Positions 16,523 through 25,962 are shown, numbered from the stretch's first letter. The stretch: 64,000 bases of DNA from Brevundimonas pishanensis (GCF_022750635.1 NZ_JAJKBG010000002.1:248001-312000), one strand, 5' to 3'. The notes: generated by a model from the sequence alone, not told the origin. Made by a program: numbers and translations.

Positions 16523-17520
16523 TCCCGCGCATGATTGTCGTCACGGGAGGCGCGGGCTTCATCGGTTCGAACATCGTTGCCAGCTTGTGCGATAGCGGTG
16601 CGTGGGATGTTGTCGTTTGTGATCGTCTGGAAACGGCTGATCTGGGCAAGTGGAAGAACATCGCCAAGCACCAGATCGCGGACTTCTGGGAACCGGAGGA
16701 GATGTTCGAGCAGCTGGAGCGCCATGCCGACCGCATCGAGGCCGTGATCCACATGGGGGCCATTTCCTCGACGACCGAGCCGGACGCCGAGTTGATCATG
16801 CGCACGAACTTCAGCCTGTCGCGTGACATCTGGGATTGGTGCTCGATCCGTGATGTGCGGATGATCTACGCGTCCTCAGCTGCGACATATGGCGAGGGTG
16901 ATCAGGGCTTCGACGATCAGGATGATCTTGAGAGTCTGGCGAAGCTTCGTCCGCTAAACGCCTATGGATACTCGAAATATCTGTTCGATCAGTACGCCGT
17001 TCGCCAAGCAGAGCGCAAGCAGGCTCCGCCGCAATGGGCAGGCCTAAAGTTCTTCAACGTCTATGGCCCCAACGAAGGTCACAAGGGCGGCATGAAGTCG
17101 GTGATCGCGCAAATCTGGCCCAAGGTTGCGGCAGACGAGACGGTCAGTCTGTTCAAGTCGCACCGTCCCGATTATGCGGATGGTGGACAGTTGCGCGACT
17201 TTGTCTTCGTTGAAGACATCGTGTCGATTATCAACTGGCTGTTGTTACGTTCTGAAATCAGTGGCGTTTTCAACGCAGGTTCAGGTCGTGCACGTTCGTT
17301 CGCTGATCTTGCGAAAGCCACCTTTGCCGCAGCGGGCAAGGAGCCAAAGATCACCTACATCGACATGCCCGAAGTCATTCGTGACCGGTATCAGTACTTC
17401 ACCGAGGCCAAAATGGATCGACTGCGGGCGCTCGGATACGATGGGCAATCGACGCCGCTTGAAGAAGGGGTTCGCCGCTATGTGCAGAACTTCCTGGCTA
17501 CCGAGGACCCGTACCGCTGA
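16519..17520 (+). CDS. hldD: ADP-L-glycero-D-manno-heptose 6-epimerase
   Basis: An extended SDR enzyme of 333 residues with NADP-binding TGGAGFIGSNIVASL, the catalytic YGYSK (Tyr-x3-Lys) and ASSAATYG. It performs the last step of ADP-L-glycero-beta-D-manno-heptose synthesis for the LPS core, directly after HldE. The start overlaps hldE by four bases (ATGA) and its stop overlaps the next gene's ATG by one base, which implies one transcript from kdsA or hldE onward. Confidence 0.95.
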   Translation: MIPRMIVVTGGAGFIGSNIVASLCDSGAWDVVVCDRLETADLGKWKNIAKHQIADFWEPEEMFEQLERHADRIEAVIHMGAISSTTEPDAELIMRTNFSLSRDIWDWCSIRDVRMIYASSAATYGEGDQGFDDQDDLESLAKLRPLNAYGYSKYLFDQYAVRQAERKQAPPQWAGLKFFNVYGPNEGHKGGMKSVIAQIWPKVAADETVSLFKSHRPDYADGGQLRDFVFVEDIVSIINWLLLRSEISGVFNAGSGRARSFADLAKATFAAAGKEPKITYIDMPEVIRDRYQYFTEAKMDRLRALGYDGQSTPLEEGVRRYVQNFLATEDPYR

Positions 17521-18644
17521 TGCGTAGTCGCCTGAGCCTTAAGCACTGGGTGCGGTTGTCGCTGTTTGCGTTGCTGTTTCTGCTGCTTCTGGCTTTGGCT
17601 GTGTGGCGCGGGGATATCCTGCGGGCGGCGCTGGACCCGAAAGTCCCGTTCCAGACCTATACGCCTCCGGCTGCGCCCGACTATTCCCAGAATGAAGCCT
17701 GGGCGATGCGGGATGTTCGCATCAACGGAGCAAAGGATGCGTCGGTCTTCTTCCTGCATTCCACTACCTATGACGGCGGGCAGGAATGGAATGGTCCGAT
17801 CGGCGATCAAAAGGCAGATACCTATCTCCACCGAGTGGTCCTGCCGAACTTTGCGGCACCGTTTGCAGTGGCAGGATCGGTTTCAGTCCCTCTTTATCGT
17901 CAAGGGAGCCTCTATAGCCGCCTGACGCTGCGCGAGGATGCGCGTGAAGCGCGTGCCTTTGCCTATCACGATGTGGAGGCTGCATTTAATCATTGGATCG
18001 CCCGCCATCCTGACGGTCCGATTGTCCTGGTTGGCGTAGAGCAGGGCGGCGAACTATTGGCGCGGCTCCTTAGGGATCGGGTTGCCCCCGACGCAGCGCT
18101 GAAGCAGCGTCTGGCTGTGGCTTATATGATGGACACCATGGTGCCGGCCGATGCGATCAAGCTTCCGGTCTGTTCGCGTCGCGAGCAGAGCGGATGTCTG
18201 GTGGCGTGGTCTATGGTCGATGAGGGTGCCACAGGCGTGATTTCCAGACGTCAGCGTCGAGCGCTGTTCTGGGACGAGAAGGGTCGGCTGGTCGAATCCG
18301 GCAACAGGCCGATCATTTGCGTGAACCAGGTCAGCGGCTCCGATAACGAGCAAAAGACCGATCCGCGACTGCATCTGGGGGCCGCCAACGCGACCGGTCT
18401 GGAATGGGGCGTGCGGCCAGCATTCATCGACCGCGCTGTTACTGCGCAATGCCGCGAGGGTTTTCTGCGCAATACGCCGCTCAAGTCGGAATCTTTCCGC
18501 GAGCAACGGGCGTGGACGGATCGCCGAAAGGCCAAGCCCTATAATCTCTTCTACGCCGACACGATGGCGGACGTTCTGGCCCGTCTGGATGCGTGGCACG
18601 GCAAGAAAGCCACGACTTTTCCCCCGTCACCCCCAAGCGCGTGA
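17520..18644 (+). CDS. DUF3089 alpha/beta-hydrolase-like membrane-anchored protein, nucleophile replaced
   Basis: A 374-residue protein with an N-terminal membrane anchor (residues about 10-30, VRLSLFALLFLLLLALAVW) and a DUF3089 domain (DASVFFLHSTTYDGG, AFAYHDVEAAFNHWI). In this family an alpha/beta-hydrolase elbow usually reads G-H-S-Q-G; here the matching segment is VLVGVEQGGELL, with Glu174 where the serine nucleophile is expected. It may therefore be catalytically inactive or use another mechanism. It is translationally coupled to hldD, so an envelope or LPS-related role is suggested, but no function is known. Confidence 0.8.
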   Translation: MRSRLSLKHWVRLSLFALLFLLLLALAVWRGDILRAALDPKVPFQTYTPPAAPDYSQNEAWAMRDVRINGAKDASVFFLHSTTYDGGQEWNGPIGDQKADTYLHRVVLPNFAAPFAVAGSVSVPLYRQGSLYSRLTLREDAREARAFAYHDVEAAFNHWIARHPDGPIVLVGVEQGGELLARLLRDRVAPDAALKQRLAVAYMMDTMVPADAIKLPVCSRREQSGCLVAWSMVDEGATGVISRRQRRALFWDEKGRLVESGNRPIICVNQVSGSDNEQKTDPRLHLGAANATGLEWGVRPAFIDRAVTAQCREGFLRNTPLKSESFREQRAWTDRRKAKPYNLFYADTMADVLARLDAWHGKKATTFPPSPPSA

Positions 18645-18690
18645 CAGAGTGGGCTAGACTTATTCGTCCTGATCCTCGATTCGATTTCGT

Positions 18691-20892
18691 ATGACCGTTC
18701 ACACCACACCGCTTAACGGCGGCCGCATCGTCGAAGAACCGATGGCCGAGGCGCTCTCGCGCCGTTATCTGGCCTACGCGCTCTCGACGATTACCAACCG
18801 TGCGCTGCCGGATGTGCGTGACGGGTTCAAGCCCGTTCACCGCCGCATCATGTACGCCATGCACCAGATGCGCCTGAACCCGCAGTCTGCGGCGCGCAAG
18901 TGCGCCAAGGTGGTGGGTGAGGTCATGGGTGGATACCACCCGCATGGTGACGCCTCGATCTATGAGGCGCTGGTGCGTCTGGCTCAGGACTTTGCCCAGC
19001 GTTATCCGCTGGTCGACGGTCAGGGTAACTTTGGCAACATCGACGGCGATAGCGCCGCGGCCATGCGTTACACTGAGTGCAAGCTGACGCCCGCTGCGGT
19101 TCTGCTGCTGGAAGGTATCGATCAGGACGCGGTCGATTTCCGTCCGACCTATGACGATCAGGACGAAGAGCCGGTCGTTCTGCCGGCCGGTTTCCCGAAC
19201 CTGCTGGCTAACGGCTCATCTGGCATCGCCGTGGGTATGGCGACGTCGATTCCGCCGCACAACGTGGGCGAACTGATCGACGCGTGCCAACTGCTGCTGG
19301 ATAAGCCGGAAGCGAACACCGACGACCTGATGCAGTTCGTCCCGGGGCCGGACTTCCCGACGGGTGGCGTTTCGGTCGAAGGTGCTGCCTCGATCCGCGA
19401 AGCCTATGAGACCGGTCGCGGTGGCGTGCGCGTGCGCGCCCAGTGGGAGACCGAAGACCTTGGTCGCGGCGTCTGGCGCGTGGTCATCACCGAGATTCCG
19501 TATCAGGTTCAGAAGTCCAAGCTGATCGAACAGCTGGCGGACCTGATCGAAAACAAGAAGGCCCCGTTGCTGGCCGACGTGCGCGATGAATCGGCGGAAG
19601 ACATCCGCCTGATCCTCGAGCCGAAGAACCGCACCATCGAGCCCGAGATGATGATGGAGAGCCTGTTCAAGCTCTCCGATCTGGAAGCTCGCTTCCCGAT
19701 CAATATGAACGTGCTGGATGCCACGGGCACGCCGCGCGTCATGGGTCTGAAGGAATGCCTCAAGGCCTTCCTCGATCACCGTCGCGAGGTTCTGAACCGT
19801 CGCTCGCAGTGGCGCATCGCCAAGATCGAGAAGCGCCTGCACCTGCTTGAAGGCCTGCGGGTTGCGTTTCTGAACCTCGACGAGGTCATTCGCATCATCC
19901 GCGAGGACGAGCAGCCCAAGGCGACCTTGATTGCGCGCTTCAACCTGACCGAGGTTCAGGCCGACTTCATCCTCGACACCCGACTGCGCCAACTGGCCCG
20001 TCTGGAAGAGATGGTCATCACTGAAGAATACAACAAACTTCAGGAAGAGCTGGACGGCCTTAAGGCGCTGACCTCGTCGGAAGCCAAGCAGTGGAAGGCC
20101 ATCGGCAAGGAACTTCAGGCTGTACGCAAGGCGATGCTGTCGCCGCGCCGTACCGTCATGGCCGATGCCGTTGATTCCTCGGCGTTCGTCGCACCCGAAG
20201 CCTTCATCCCGCGTGAAGCCATCACCGTCATCCTGTCGGATCGGGGCTGGATCCGTGCGGCCAAGGGCAAGGTGGATGATCCGTCGGAACTGAAGTTCAA
20301 GGAAGGCGACAAGCTGGCCTTCCTCGTTCCGGCATACACCACGGACAAGCTGCTGATCGGTGCTTCTGATGGGCGCATCTTCACGGTGGGGGCCGACAAG
20401 CTGGCGTCTGGTCGAGGCCATGGCGAGCCGCTGCGACTGATGATCGATCTTGATGAAAAGGCTGATATTATCAATGTCGTAGCGCACGAACCTAATTCGA
20501 AGCTTCTGGTGGCTTCGACGGCGGGTTACGGCTTTGTCGCGCCTGAAAATGACCTTCTGGCTCAGAAGCGTGGCGGTAAGCAGGTACTGAACGGCGAGAT
20601 GAAGTCGATGCTGCGCGTCAACGGCGACCACGTCGTAACCATTGGCGACAACATCAAGACCCTGATCTTCCCCATTGCCGAACTGCCTGAAATGGGCCGG
20701 GGCAAGGGTGTCAGGCTGCAGAACTACAAACAAGGCGGCTTGGCCGACGTGGCGATCTTCAATGCCGAAGTTGGCCCCGAGTGGGTCGATGGCGGCGGTC
20801 GCAAGCGCAAGTGGGACGACTGGCGCGAATGGCTCGGCAAGCGCGCTGGTGCCGGTCGTCAGGGCCCTCGCGGGATGCGCAAGTTCCGCTAA
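18691..20892 (+). CDS. parC: DNA topoisomerase IV subunit A
   Basis: A 733-residue type IIA topoisomerase subunit that decatenates daughter chromosomes together with ParE. The breakage-reunion domain shows [32 protein letters not shown] and the catalytic tyrosine in [10 protein letters not shown] (Tyr127). The C-terminal beta-pinwheel is shorter than in GyrA and lacks a GyrA box, consistent with ParC rather than GyrA. The quinolone-determining position equivalent to E. coli Ser80 is Ala88, probably natural for the clade. It is transcribed alone. Confidence 0.95.
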   Translation: MTVHTTPLNGGRIVEEPMAEALSRRYLAYALSTITNRALPDVRDGFKPVHRRIMYAMHQMRLNPQSAARKCAKVVGEVMGGYHPHGDASIYEALVRLAQDFAQRYPLVDGQGNFGNIDGDSAAAMRYTECKLTPAAVLLLEGIDQDAVDFRPTYDDQDEEPVVLPAGFPNLLANGSSGIAVGMATSIPPHNVGELIDACQLLLDKPEANTDDLMQFVPGPDFPTGGVSVEGAASIREAYETGRGGVRVRAQWETEDLGRGVWRVVITEIPYQVQKSKLIEQLADLIENKKAPLLADVRDESAEDIRLILEPKNRTIEPEMMMESLFKLSDLEARFPINMNVLDATGTPRVMGLKECLKAFLDHRREVLNRRSQWRIAKIEKRLHLLEGLRVAFLNLDEVIRIIREDEQPKATLIARFNLTEVQADFILDTRLRQLARLEEMVITEEYNKLQEELDGLKALTSSEAKQWKAIGKELQAVRKAMLSPRRTVMADAVDSSAFVAPEAFIPREAITVILSDRGWIRAAKGKVDDPSELKFKEGDKLAFLVPAYTTDKLLIGASDGRIFTVGADKLASGRGHGEPLRLMIDLDEKADIINVVAHEPNSKLLVASTAGYGFVAPENDLLAQKRGGKQVLNGEMKSMLRVNGDHVVTIGDNIKTLIFPIAELPEMGRGKGVRLQNYKQGGLADVAIFNAEVGPEWVDGGGRKRKWDDWREWLGKRAGAGRQGPRGMRKFR

Positions 20893-20899
20893 ATAATGG

Positions 20900-20951
20900 T
20901 GCGGGCTCATCTGTATGATTTGTCATTTTAAATCTACGGACTGAGCCCGCA
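20900..20951. repeat. Ten-base inverted repeat between parC and lemA
   Basis: TGCGGGCTCA (20900-20909) and TGAGCCCGCA (20942-20951) are perfect reverse complements separated by 32 AT-rich bases that could hold a promoter. It may be a long-looped terminator of parC or an operator for the lemA-protease pair. No T-run follows. Confidence 0.45.
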
Positions 20952-20984
20952 TAATCCTGTTCTATTAATGAGCAGGAGGGATCG

Positions 20985-21554
20985 ATGATCCTCATGATCG
21001 TCGTTATCGCCATCATCGCCGTTGTGGCCTTCATGATGGTGGGCGCTTACAACCGATTGGTGAAACTGGACCAATCCGCGAACCAGTCGTTTGCCGACAT
21101 CGACGTCCAGTTGAAGCAGCGCCAAGACCTGATCCCGAACCTTGTTGAAACGGTCAAAGGCTATGCTGACCACGAGAAGGGGACGCTGGACGCCGTGACG
21201 CAGGCCCGCGCCGCCGCTGCGGGCGCTCGCACGGTCGAAGACAAGGTTCAGGCTGAAAACATGCTGACGGGCGCTCTGGGGCGTCTGTTTGCGGTGTCCG
21301 AGGCCTATCCGGATCTCAAGGCCAACTCCAATTTTCAGCAGCTTCAGTCCGAACTATCGGACATCGAGAACAAGCTGGCGGCGGCCCGTCGCTTCTTCAA
21401 CAACTCGATCAACGAGTTCAACTCGGTGCGGCGTCAGTTCCCGACTGTGCTGTTCGCGGGCATGTTCGGCTTCGGTTCGGATAAGGCCTTCTTCGATGTC
21501 GGCTCCGCAGAGCGCGCGGCGCTGAACGAAGCTCCTCCAGCGCTCAAGTTCTGA
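20985..21554 (+). CDS. lemA: LemA family protein
   Basis: A 189-residue protein with one N-terminal membrane helix (MILMIVVIAIIAVVAFMMVG) and the conserved LemA core: AYNRLVKLDQSANQSFADIDVQLKQR, DLIPNLVETVKGYA and FFNNSINEFNSVRRQFPT. Its function is poorly known; the family forms a helical bundle at the membrane. It is followed after seven bases by an M48 protease gene, a pairing seen in many bacteria, so the two probably act together in envelope quality control. Confidence 0.93.
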   Translation: MILMIVVIAIIAVVAFMMVGAYNRLVKLDQSANQSFADIDVQLKQRQDLIPNLVETVKGYADHEKGTLDAVTQARAAAAGARTVEDKVQAENMLTGALGRLFAVSEAYPDLKANSNFQQLQSELSDIENKLAAARRFFNNSINEFNSVRRQFPTVLFAGMFGFGSDKAFFDVGSAERAALNEAPPALKF

Positions 21555-21561
21555 CACCGCG

Positions 21562-22575
21562 ATGATCGGGTTCGGCCCAGCCGTCGGTATCAAGACCTTC
21601 ATCTGGCAGAATAATACCCGTTCGGCATTGCTGCTGGCCGGGTTTCCCGTGCTGCTGGTGATGCTGGTATTTGCCGTCAATGTTCTAGCCATGGGCAGCG
21701 GTCTGGTGGGCTCGTCCGGGGGGGGACTGGCCGATGATCTGGCACTTGCGAGCCGCAACACTATAGCCAGCATTCCGCTCGCGGTCGTGGTGTCGGTGAT
21801 TTGGTTCGTGGTGGCCTATTTCGGGCACCAGAGCATGATCGATGCCATCACAGGCGCTCGGCGCGTGGCTCGCGGGGAAGAGCCCGAGCTTTACAACTTG
21901 CTGGAAAATCTGTGCATTTCACGCGGCATCACAATGCCTGCTCTACGGATAATCGAGACGCATGGCTTGAACGCCTATGCGTCGGGTCTGCGGGACGGGC
22001 AATATACGGTCACCGTTACCCGCGGGCTTATGAATGTGTTGGGCCGCGACGAGCTGGAGTGCGTGCTGGCGCACGAGTTGACGCATATTCTGAACCGCGA
22101 CGTGCGAACGATGGTCATTGCCTCGATTTTTGCGGGCATCATCAGCGTTGTGGCCGAACTGATATTTCGCGGTCTGTTCAGGTCGCGCGGTGGCGGTCGG
22201 GGGAAGAACGCGGCCCCCTTGATGCTGATTGGTCTGGCGATCGGTGTCGTAGGATACGGGCTGGCGTTTTTGATCCGTATGTCGCTGTCGCGCACGCGGG
22301 AGTATGTGGCGGATGCCGGCGCGGTGGAACTGACGAAAAATCCCGACGCGATGATCTCGGCCCTGCGAAAGGTCTCCGGCCATTCGGCTATCGAAGCACC
22401 CGAGGAACTGCGCGGCATGTTTTTGGACAACACGGCCGATAAAAGCGGGTTTGCGGGCTTGTTCGCGACCCATCCCCCGATCGAACGCCGGGTTGCTGCC
22501 TTGATCGAGTTTTCGGGTGGACGCGACTACGACCCGTACCAGACCGGCCTCGCGACTGCCGTGCCGACGACCTAG
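21562..22575 (+). CDS. M48 family membrane metalloprotease
   Basis: A 337-residue membrane protease. Hydrophobic helices lie near residues 22-45 and 70-88 and in the middle (APLMLIGLAIGVVGYGLAFLI). The zinc motif is HELTH (His171-His175) in LAHELTHILNRD, with the third ligand in SRTREYVADAGA. It resembles HtpX but belongs to the subgroup paired with LemA. Expected role: degradation of misfolded membrane proteins, with the active site facing the cytoplasm. The stop codon TAG overlaps the convergent stop of the bpt gene in a shared CTAG. Confidence 0.92.
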   Translation: MIGFGPAVGIKTFIWQNNTRSALLLAGFPVLLVMLVFAVNVLAMGSGLVGSSGGGLADDLALASRNTIASIPLAVVVSVIWFVVAYFGHQSMIDAITGARRVARGEEPELYNLLENLCISRGITMPALRIIETHGLNAYASGLRDGQYTVTVTRGLMNVLGRDELECVLAHELTHILNRDVRTMVIASIFAGIISVVAELIFRGLFRSRGGGRGKNAAPLMLIGLAIGVVGYGLAFLIRMSLSRTREYVADAGAVELTKNPDAMISALRKVSGHSAIEAPEELRGMFLDNTADKSGFAGLFATHPPIERRVAALIEFSGGRDYDPYQTGLATAVPTT

Positions 22576-23312
22576 TCGATCTGGAGCGTTTGCCAGCCAA
22601 AGAGGGTCAGACCCTCCAGCGGTTGGTATTGCGCCTTATAGTCCATTGTCGGTGCGCCCTTCACCCAATAGCCGAGATAAAGGTAGGGCAGGGCCACCAC
22701 GCTGGACTGATGCAAATGATCCAGCACGATGAACCGTCCAAGGCTGCGATTGGGCAGTTCTGGATCATAGGCGCTGTAAACCATGGACAGGCCATCAGCC
22801 AGCAGGTCGATGATGGCAAAGCCGACAAGGCGACCTCGCTCGCCTTCTGCCTCTGGGAGCCGGTATTCGACCACGTGCGTGCGGACACTGCTGTCCTCAA
22901 CCATAGTGACAAAGTCGCTCTCGCTCATCTCGTTCATGCCGCCGCCGGGGTGGCGGGCCGCGAGATAGGCCTTCAGCAGGTCATACTGCTCGGCCGTGGC
23001 AATCGGATCGACCACACGGCGAACAAGGTCCTGATTGCGGTTTCGCACCTTCCGGTCAGTGCGGTTCATCACATAGGCGTGGACCGGAATACGGACCGAT
23101 ACACAGGCCGCGCAAGTCTCGCACGATGGTCGATAGGCAATGTTCTGGCTGCGCCGGAAACCGGCGTGGGAGAGGGCGTCGTTGACCGCTGCGCCATCGA
23201 CATAGGGCAGATGGGCGAAGACCTTCTTCTCCATCTTTCCTGCCAGATAGGGGCAGGGCGCTTCGGCCGTCACATAGAATTTCAACTGACGCGTGGAGAC
23301 GTGCTCGGTCAT
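22572..23312 (-). CDS. bpt: Arginyl/leucyl-type tRNA--protein transferase (Bpt, N-end rule)
   Basis: A 246-residue enzyme of the ATE/Bpt family that transfers an amino acid (leucine in bacterial Bpt) from tRNA to proteins with N-terminal Asp or Glu, marking them for ClpS-ClpAP. Motifs: APCPYLAGKMEKKVF near the N-terminus, the cysteine cluster SCETCAACVSVRIPV, AYDPELPNRSLGRFIVLDHL, YLYLGYWVKGAPTMDYKA. The ATG at 23312 (MTEHVST) fits the family; an upstream in-frame start would add 12 odd residues. It is convergent with the M48 protease gene. Confidence 0.93.
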   Translation of the reverse strand: MTEHVSTRQLKFYVTAEAPCPYLAGKMEKKVFAHLPYVDGAAVNDALSHAGFRRSQNIAYRPSCETCAACVSVRIPVHAYVMNRTDRKVRNRNQDLVRRVVDPIATAEQYDLLKAYLAARHPGGGMNEMSESDFVTMVEDSSVRTHVVEYRLPEAEGERGRLVGFAIIDLLADGLSMVYSAYDPELPNRSLGRFIVLDHLHQSSVVALPYLYLGYWVKGAPTMDYKAQYQPLEGLTLFGWQTLQID

Positions 23313-23363
23313 GGAAATATACTGCGCCCCCCGACGAAGATTTCGCAAGGGGGCAGCATCATC

Positions 23364-24266
23364 CTAGAGGCTTGTATCGCGAGGAAGAACAGGCGCTTCA
23401 CGCAGCAGCACGATGGCGATGCGACGGTTTCCGGCCAGCGAGGGATCATCCGGATAAAGCGGGTCTGAGCCTGCCTTGCCCGCAACCGAATAAATGCGGT
23501 CGGTATTTACGCCCGACGACTGCAGGATCTGGCGCGAGGCGTCAGCCCGGCTGGCGGACAGCGGCCAGTCACCGGCGGCGCTGGCGCGGTTGGAGCCTGC
23601 CACGGCGCTGGTGTGGCCCGAAATGGTAATCCGGTTCGGTAGGCGGTTGATCACACGGGCCACAGCACGAAGCAGGGTTTGAGCCCGCGCATTGGGGCGA
23701 GCCGAGCCGTTCTCGAACATCGAACGGCCTTCCTGGTCCACCAGTTGGATACGCAGGCCTTCGGGGGTCTGGTCGATGATCAACTGTTTGGACAGTTCGG
23801 CCAGTTCCGGCATCGACTGCATGGCTTGGCGCAAGGATTCGGCGGCGCTGGCAAAGTCGGCGGCCTCGCGGCGGGCAATCTCGGCCCGAAGCGCCGCTTC
23901 GCTGGCGGAGGCCAGATCGGACGATTGACCGGCGGCCTCCGGCGATTCCGGCGCAGGCGGAGCCAGTTGCTCGATTACGGTGTTGGAGCCCGCACCCTTG
24001 GCACCTTCGTCGTCACCCAAAGAGGTGCCGCCCAGAATACCCCCCGAACCGGAGCTGGACGCAGACACGGACGATGGCGCGAAATATTCGGCAATGCCGC
24101 GCTTTTGCTCCGGATCGGTCGTGTTGATCAGCCACATCAGCAGGAAAAAGGCCATCATGGCGGTGACGAAGTCGGCATAGGCCACCTTCCACGCGCCACC
24201 GTGGTGACCGCCGCCCTGGACCTTCTTGACCTTTTTGATCAGAATTGGCCGATCGCTCTGCGCCAT
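23364..24266 (-). CDS. motB: Flagellar motor stator protein MotB
   Basis: A 300-residue protein: a cytoplasmic N-terminus rich in Lys/Gly/His, one membrane helix (YADFVTAMMAFFLLMWL) with the proton-carrying Asp32, a plug and linker (with a low-complexity Ser/Gly stretch near 60-85), and a C-terminal OmpA-like peptidoglycan-binding domain (ITISGHTSAVAG, LSASRADASRQIL). MotB anchors the proton-driven stator. No motA is adjacent; separate motA and motB loci are also found in Caulobacter. An imperfect palindrome lies 13-35 bases upstream. Confidence 0.95.
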   Translation of the reverse strand: MAQSDRPILIKKVKKVQGGGHHGGAWKVAYADFVTAMMAFFLLMWLINTTDPEQKRGIAEYFAPSSVSASSSGSGGILGGTSLGDDEGAKGAGSNTVIEQLAPPAPESPEAAGQSSDLASASEAALRAEIARREAADFASAAESLRQAMQSMPELAELSKQLIIDQTPEGLRIQLVDQEGRSMFENGSARPNARAQTLLRAVARVINRLPNRITISGHTSAVAGSNRASAAGDWPLSASRADASRQILQSSGVNTDRIYSVAGKAGSDPLYPDDPSLAGNRRIAIVLLREAPVLPRDTSL

Positions 24267-24278
24267 AGTTCCGCAACC

Positions 24279-24301
24279 TTAACCTTATTTGTAAGGCTTA
24301 A
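24279..24301. promoter_or_regulatory. Imperfect 23-base palindrome upstream of motB
   Basis: TTAA (24279-24282), CCTTA and TAAGG around a four-base centre, then TTAA (24298-24301). It lies just before the motB start on the minus strand. TTAA half-sites recall CtrA motifs, but the spacing (15 bases) is not the CtrA spacing. Possible operator or leader hairpin. Confidence 0.3.
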
Positions 24302-24382
24302 TGTCATGGCGGGCGTTAAGAAGCGGTTGCGCTTTATGCAGTTGGACTTGCCGCGTGAAGCCGTGCGGCCTAGTCAGGGAGC

Positions 24383-24886
24383 GTGACCGGATTGCCTGAA
24401 AATACCGCCGAGTTTGACCCGCGTGCCTATCGTCAAGCGCTGGGAGGTTTCGCCACGGGCGTGTGCGTGGTGACCGCGCATACAGTCGACGGTGCCTTGG
24501 GCATTACCGTAAACTCGTTCACATCGGTGTCGCTCGACCCGCCGCTGGTGCTGTGGTGCATGGACATCAAGTCCGATCGCCATGATGCCTTCGCAGCGGC
24601 GGACCGGTTTGCGGTGCACGTCCTGCCGGTCGAGGATCAGGCCATGTCCGACCGCTTTGCATGGGGCGTGGCGCGGTTGTCCGAGACCGAGTTCGAGACC
24701 GGAAACCCCGAACCTCCGCGATTGCGCAATGCCGTGACCCGACTGGATTGCGTCACACACGGCCGGATCGTCATGGGAGACCATCTGGTGATCGTCGGTC
24801 GTGTGGTTGGCTTTGAAACGCGTCCCGGCGACGCCTTGACCTATTTCCGGGGCAAATACGGTCAGGCCGTCGATCCGACAGCCTGA
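24383..24886 (+). CDS. Flavin reductase-domain protein
   Basis: A 167-residue protein of the FMN-binding split-barrel flavin reductase group: ALGGFATGVCVVTA, GITVNSFTSVSLDPPLVL, FAVHVLPVEDQAMSDRFA and GDHLVIVGRVVGFE. Such proteins use NAD(P)H to reduce FMN or FAD for two-component monooxygenases, but no oxygenase gene is nearby, so the partner is unknown. The start is either GTG 24383 or TTG 24392; AGGGAG at 24376-24381 sits at better spacing for the TTG. It is convergent with hemB. Confidence 0.88.
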   Translation: MTGLPENTAEFDPRAYRQALGGFATGVCVVTAHTVDGALGITVNSFTSVSLDPPLVLWCMDIKSDRHDAFAAADRFAVHVLPVEDQAMSDRFAWGVARLSETEFETGNPEPPRLRNAVTRLDCVTHGRIVMGDHLVIVGRVVGFETRPGDALTYFRGKYGQAVDPTA

Positions 24887-24905
24887 CAAGTAGGTGAGGG
24901 GGCTA

Positions 24906-25913
24906 TTAAGCCCCCATCATGCGCGCTGCGGTCGGCGCGAAATAGCTGATGATGCCGCTGGCACCGGCGCGTTTGAACGCGTGCAGGCTTTCCAGAATAA
25001 CGCGGTCACCGTCCAGCCAGCCATTGGCAATGGCGGCCTGCAACATCGCGTACTCGCCCGACACCTGATAGGCGAAGGTCGGTACGTGGAAAGTCGAGGT
25101 GACGCGCTGGACGATGTCCAGATAGGCCATGCCCGGCTTGACGATGACGGCGTCGGCACCTTCGGAAATGTCCATTGCGACTTCACGCAGGGCTTCTTCC
25201 GTGTTCGCAAAGTCCATCTGATAGGTCTTCTTGTCGCCGGTCAGCGACTTCGACGAACCCACAGCATCGCGATACGGCCCGTAGAAGGCCGAGGCGAACT
25301 TGGCCGCATAAGCGATGATGATCGTGTCCCAATAGCCGTTGGATTCCAGCGCATTCCGGATCGCCTGAATGCGACCGTCCATCATGTCCGATGGAGCAAC
25401 AGCGTCCGCGCCGGCGTGGGCGTGGATGAAGGCCTGCTCTTCCAGACGCTCGATGGTCGCGTCGTTCAGAATCTTGTTGCCTTCCATCACGCCGTCGTGG
25501 CCGTGGTCGGTGTAACAGTCGAGCGCGACGTCGGTCATGATGCCGACTTCAGGAGCCGCATCCTTCATAGCGCGGATCACTTCCGGGATCAGACCGTCCG
25601 GATCGGTTGCGCCGGTGCCGACATTGTCCTTGGGCGTGTGGGCGATGTTGGGGAACAGGGCGATCATCGGGATGCCCAGATCGCGGGCTTCCAGAGCGGC
25701 ATTAACCGCTTCTTTGCGCGACAGTCGGAACATCCCGGGCATGGAAGGTACGGCGACTTTGTCATCTTCGCCGTCATGTACGACGATCGGCCAGATGAGG
25801 TCGGACGGGTTGAGCGTAGTTTCAGCAACCAGACGACGCACCCACGGTGCCGTGCGCAGACGACGCGGACGCGCATAGGGGAAGGCGGCGGGCTGATAGG
25901 GAGGAATGCTCAT
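24906..25913 (-). CDS. hemB: Delta-aminolevulinic acid dehydratase (porphobilinogen synthase)
   Basis: A 335-residue enzyme condensing two 5-aminolevulinate molecules to porphobilinogen in heme synthesis. It has the Schiff-base lysine in VIVKPGMAYLDI and the second lysine in YAAKFASAFYGPYRDA. The metal-site segment reads DVALDCYTDHGHDG where zinc enzymes have a three-cysteine cluster, which places it in the zinc-independent, Mg-type group. It is divergent from hemA, so the two heme genes share a 231-base control region. Confidence 0.96.
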   Translation of the reverse strand: MSIPPYQPAAFPYARPRRLRTAPWVRRLVAETTLNPSDLIWPIVVHDGEDDKVAVPSMPGMFRLSRKEAVNAALEARDLGIPMIALFPNIAHTPKDNVGTGATDPDGLIPEVIRAMKDAAPEVGIMTDVALDCYTDHGHDGVMEGNKILNDATIERLEEQAFIHAHAGADAVAPSDMMDGRIQAIRNALESNGYWDTIIIAYAAKFASAFYGPYRDAVGSSKSLTGDKKTYQMDFANTEEALREVAMDISEGADAVIVKPGMAYLDIVQRVTSTFHVPTFAYQVSGEYAMLQAAIANGWLDGDRVILESLHAFKRAGASGIISYFAPTAARMMGA

Positions 25914-25962
25914 GGGTAGTGTCCTTGGAACTCAGACGCGGTTGCTAACGCAATCGACGTTG

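Noticed and set aside
19216..20910. A 564-codon open frame on the minus strand opposite parC
   Set aside because: It mirrors the codon structure of the clearly conserved parC gene, has no recognisable domain and is a typical antisense shadow in GC-rich coding sequence.
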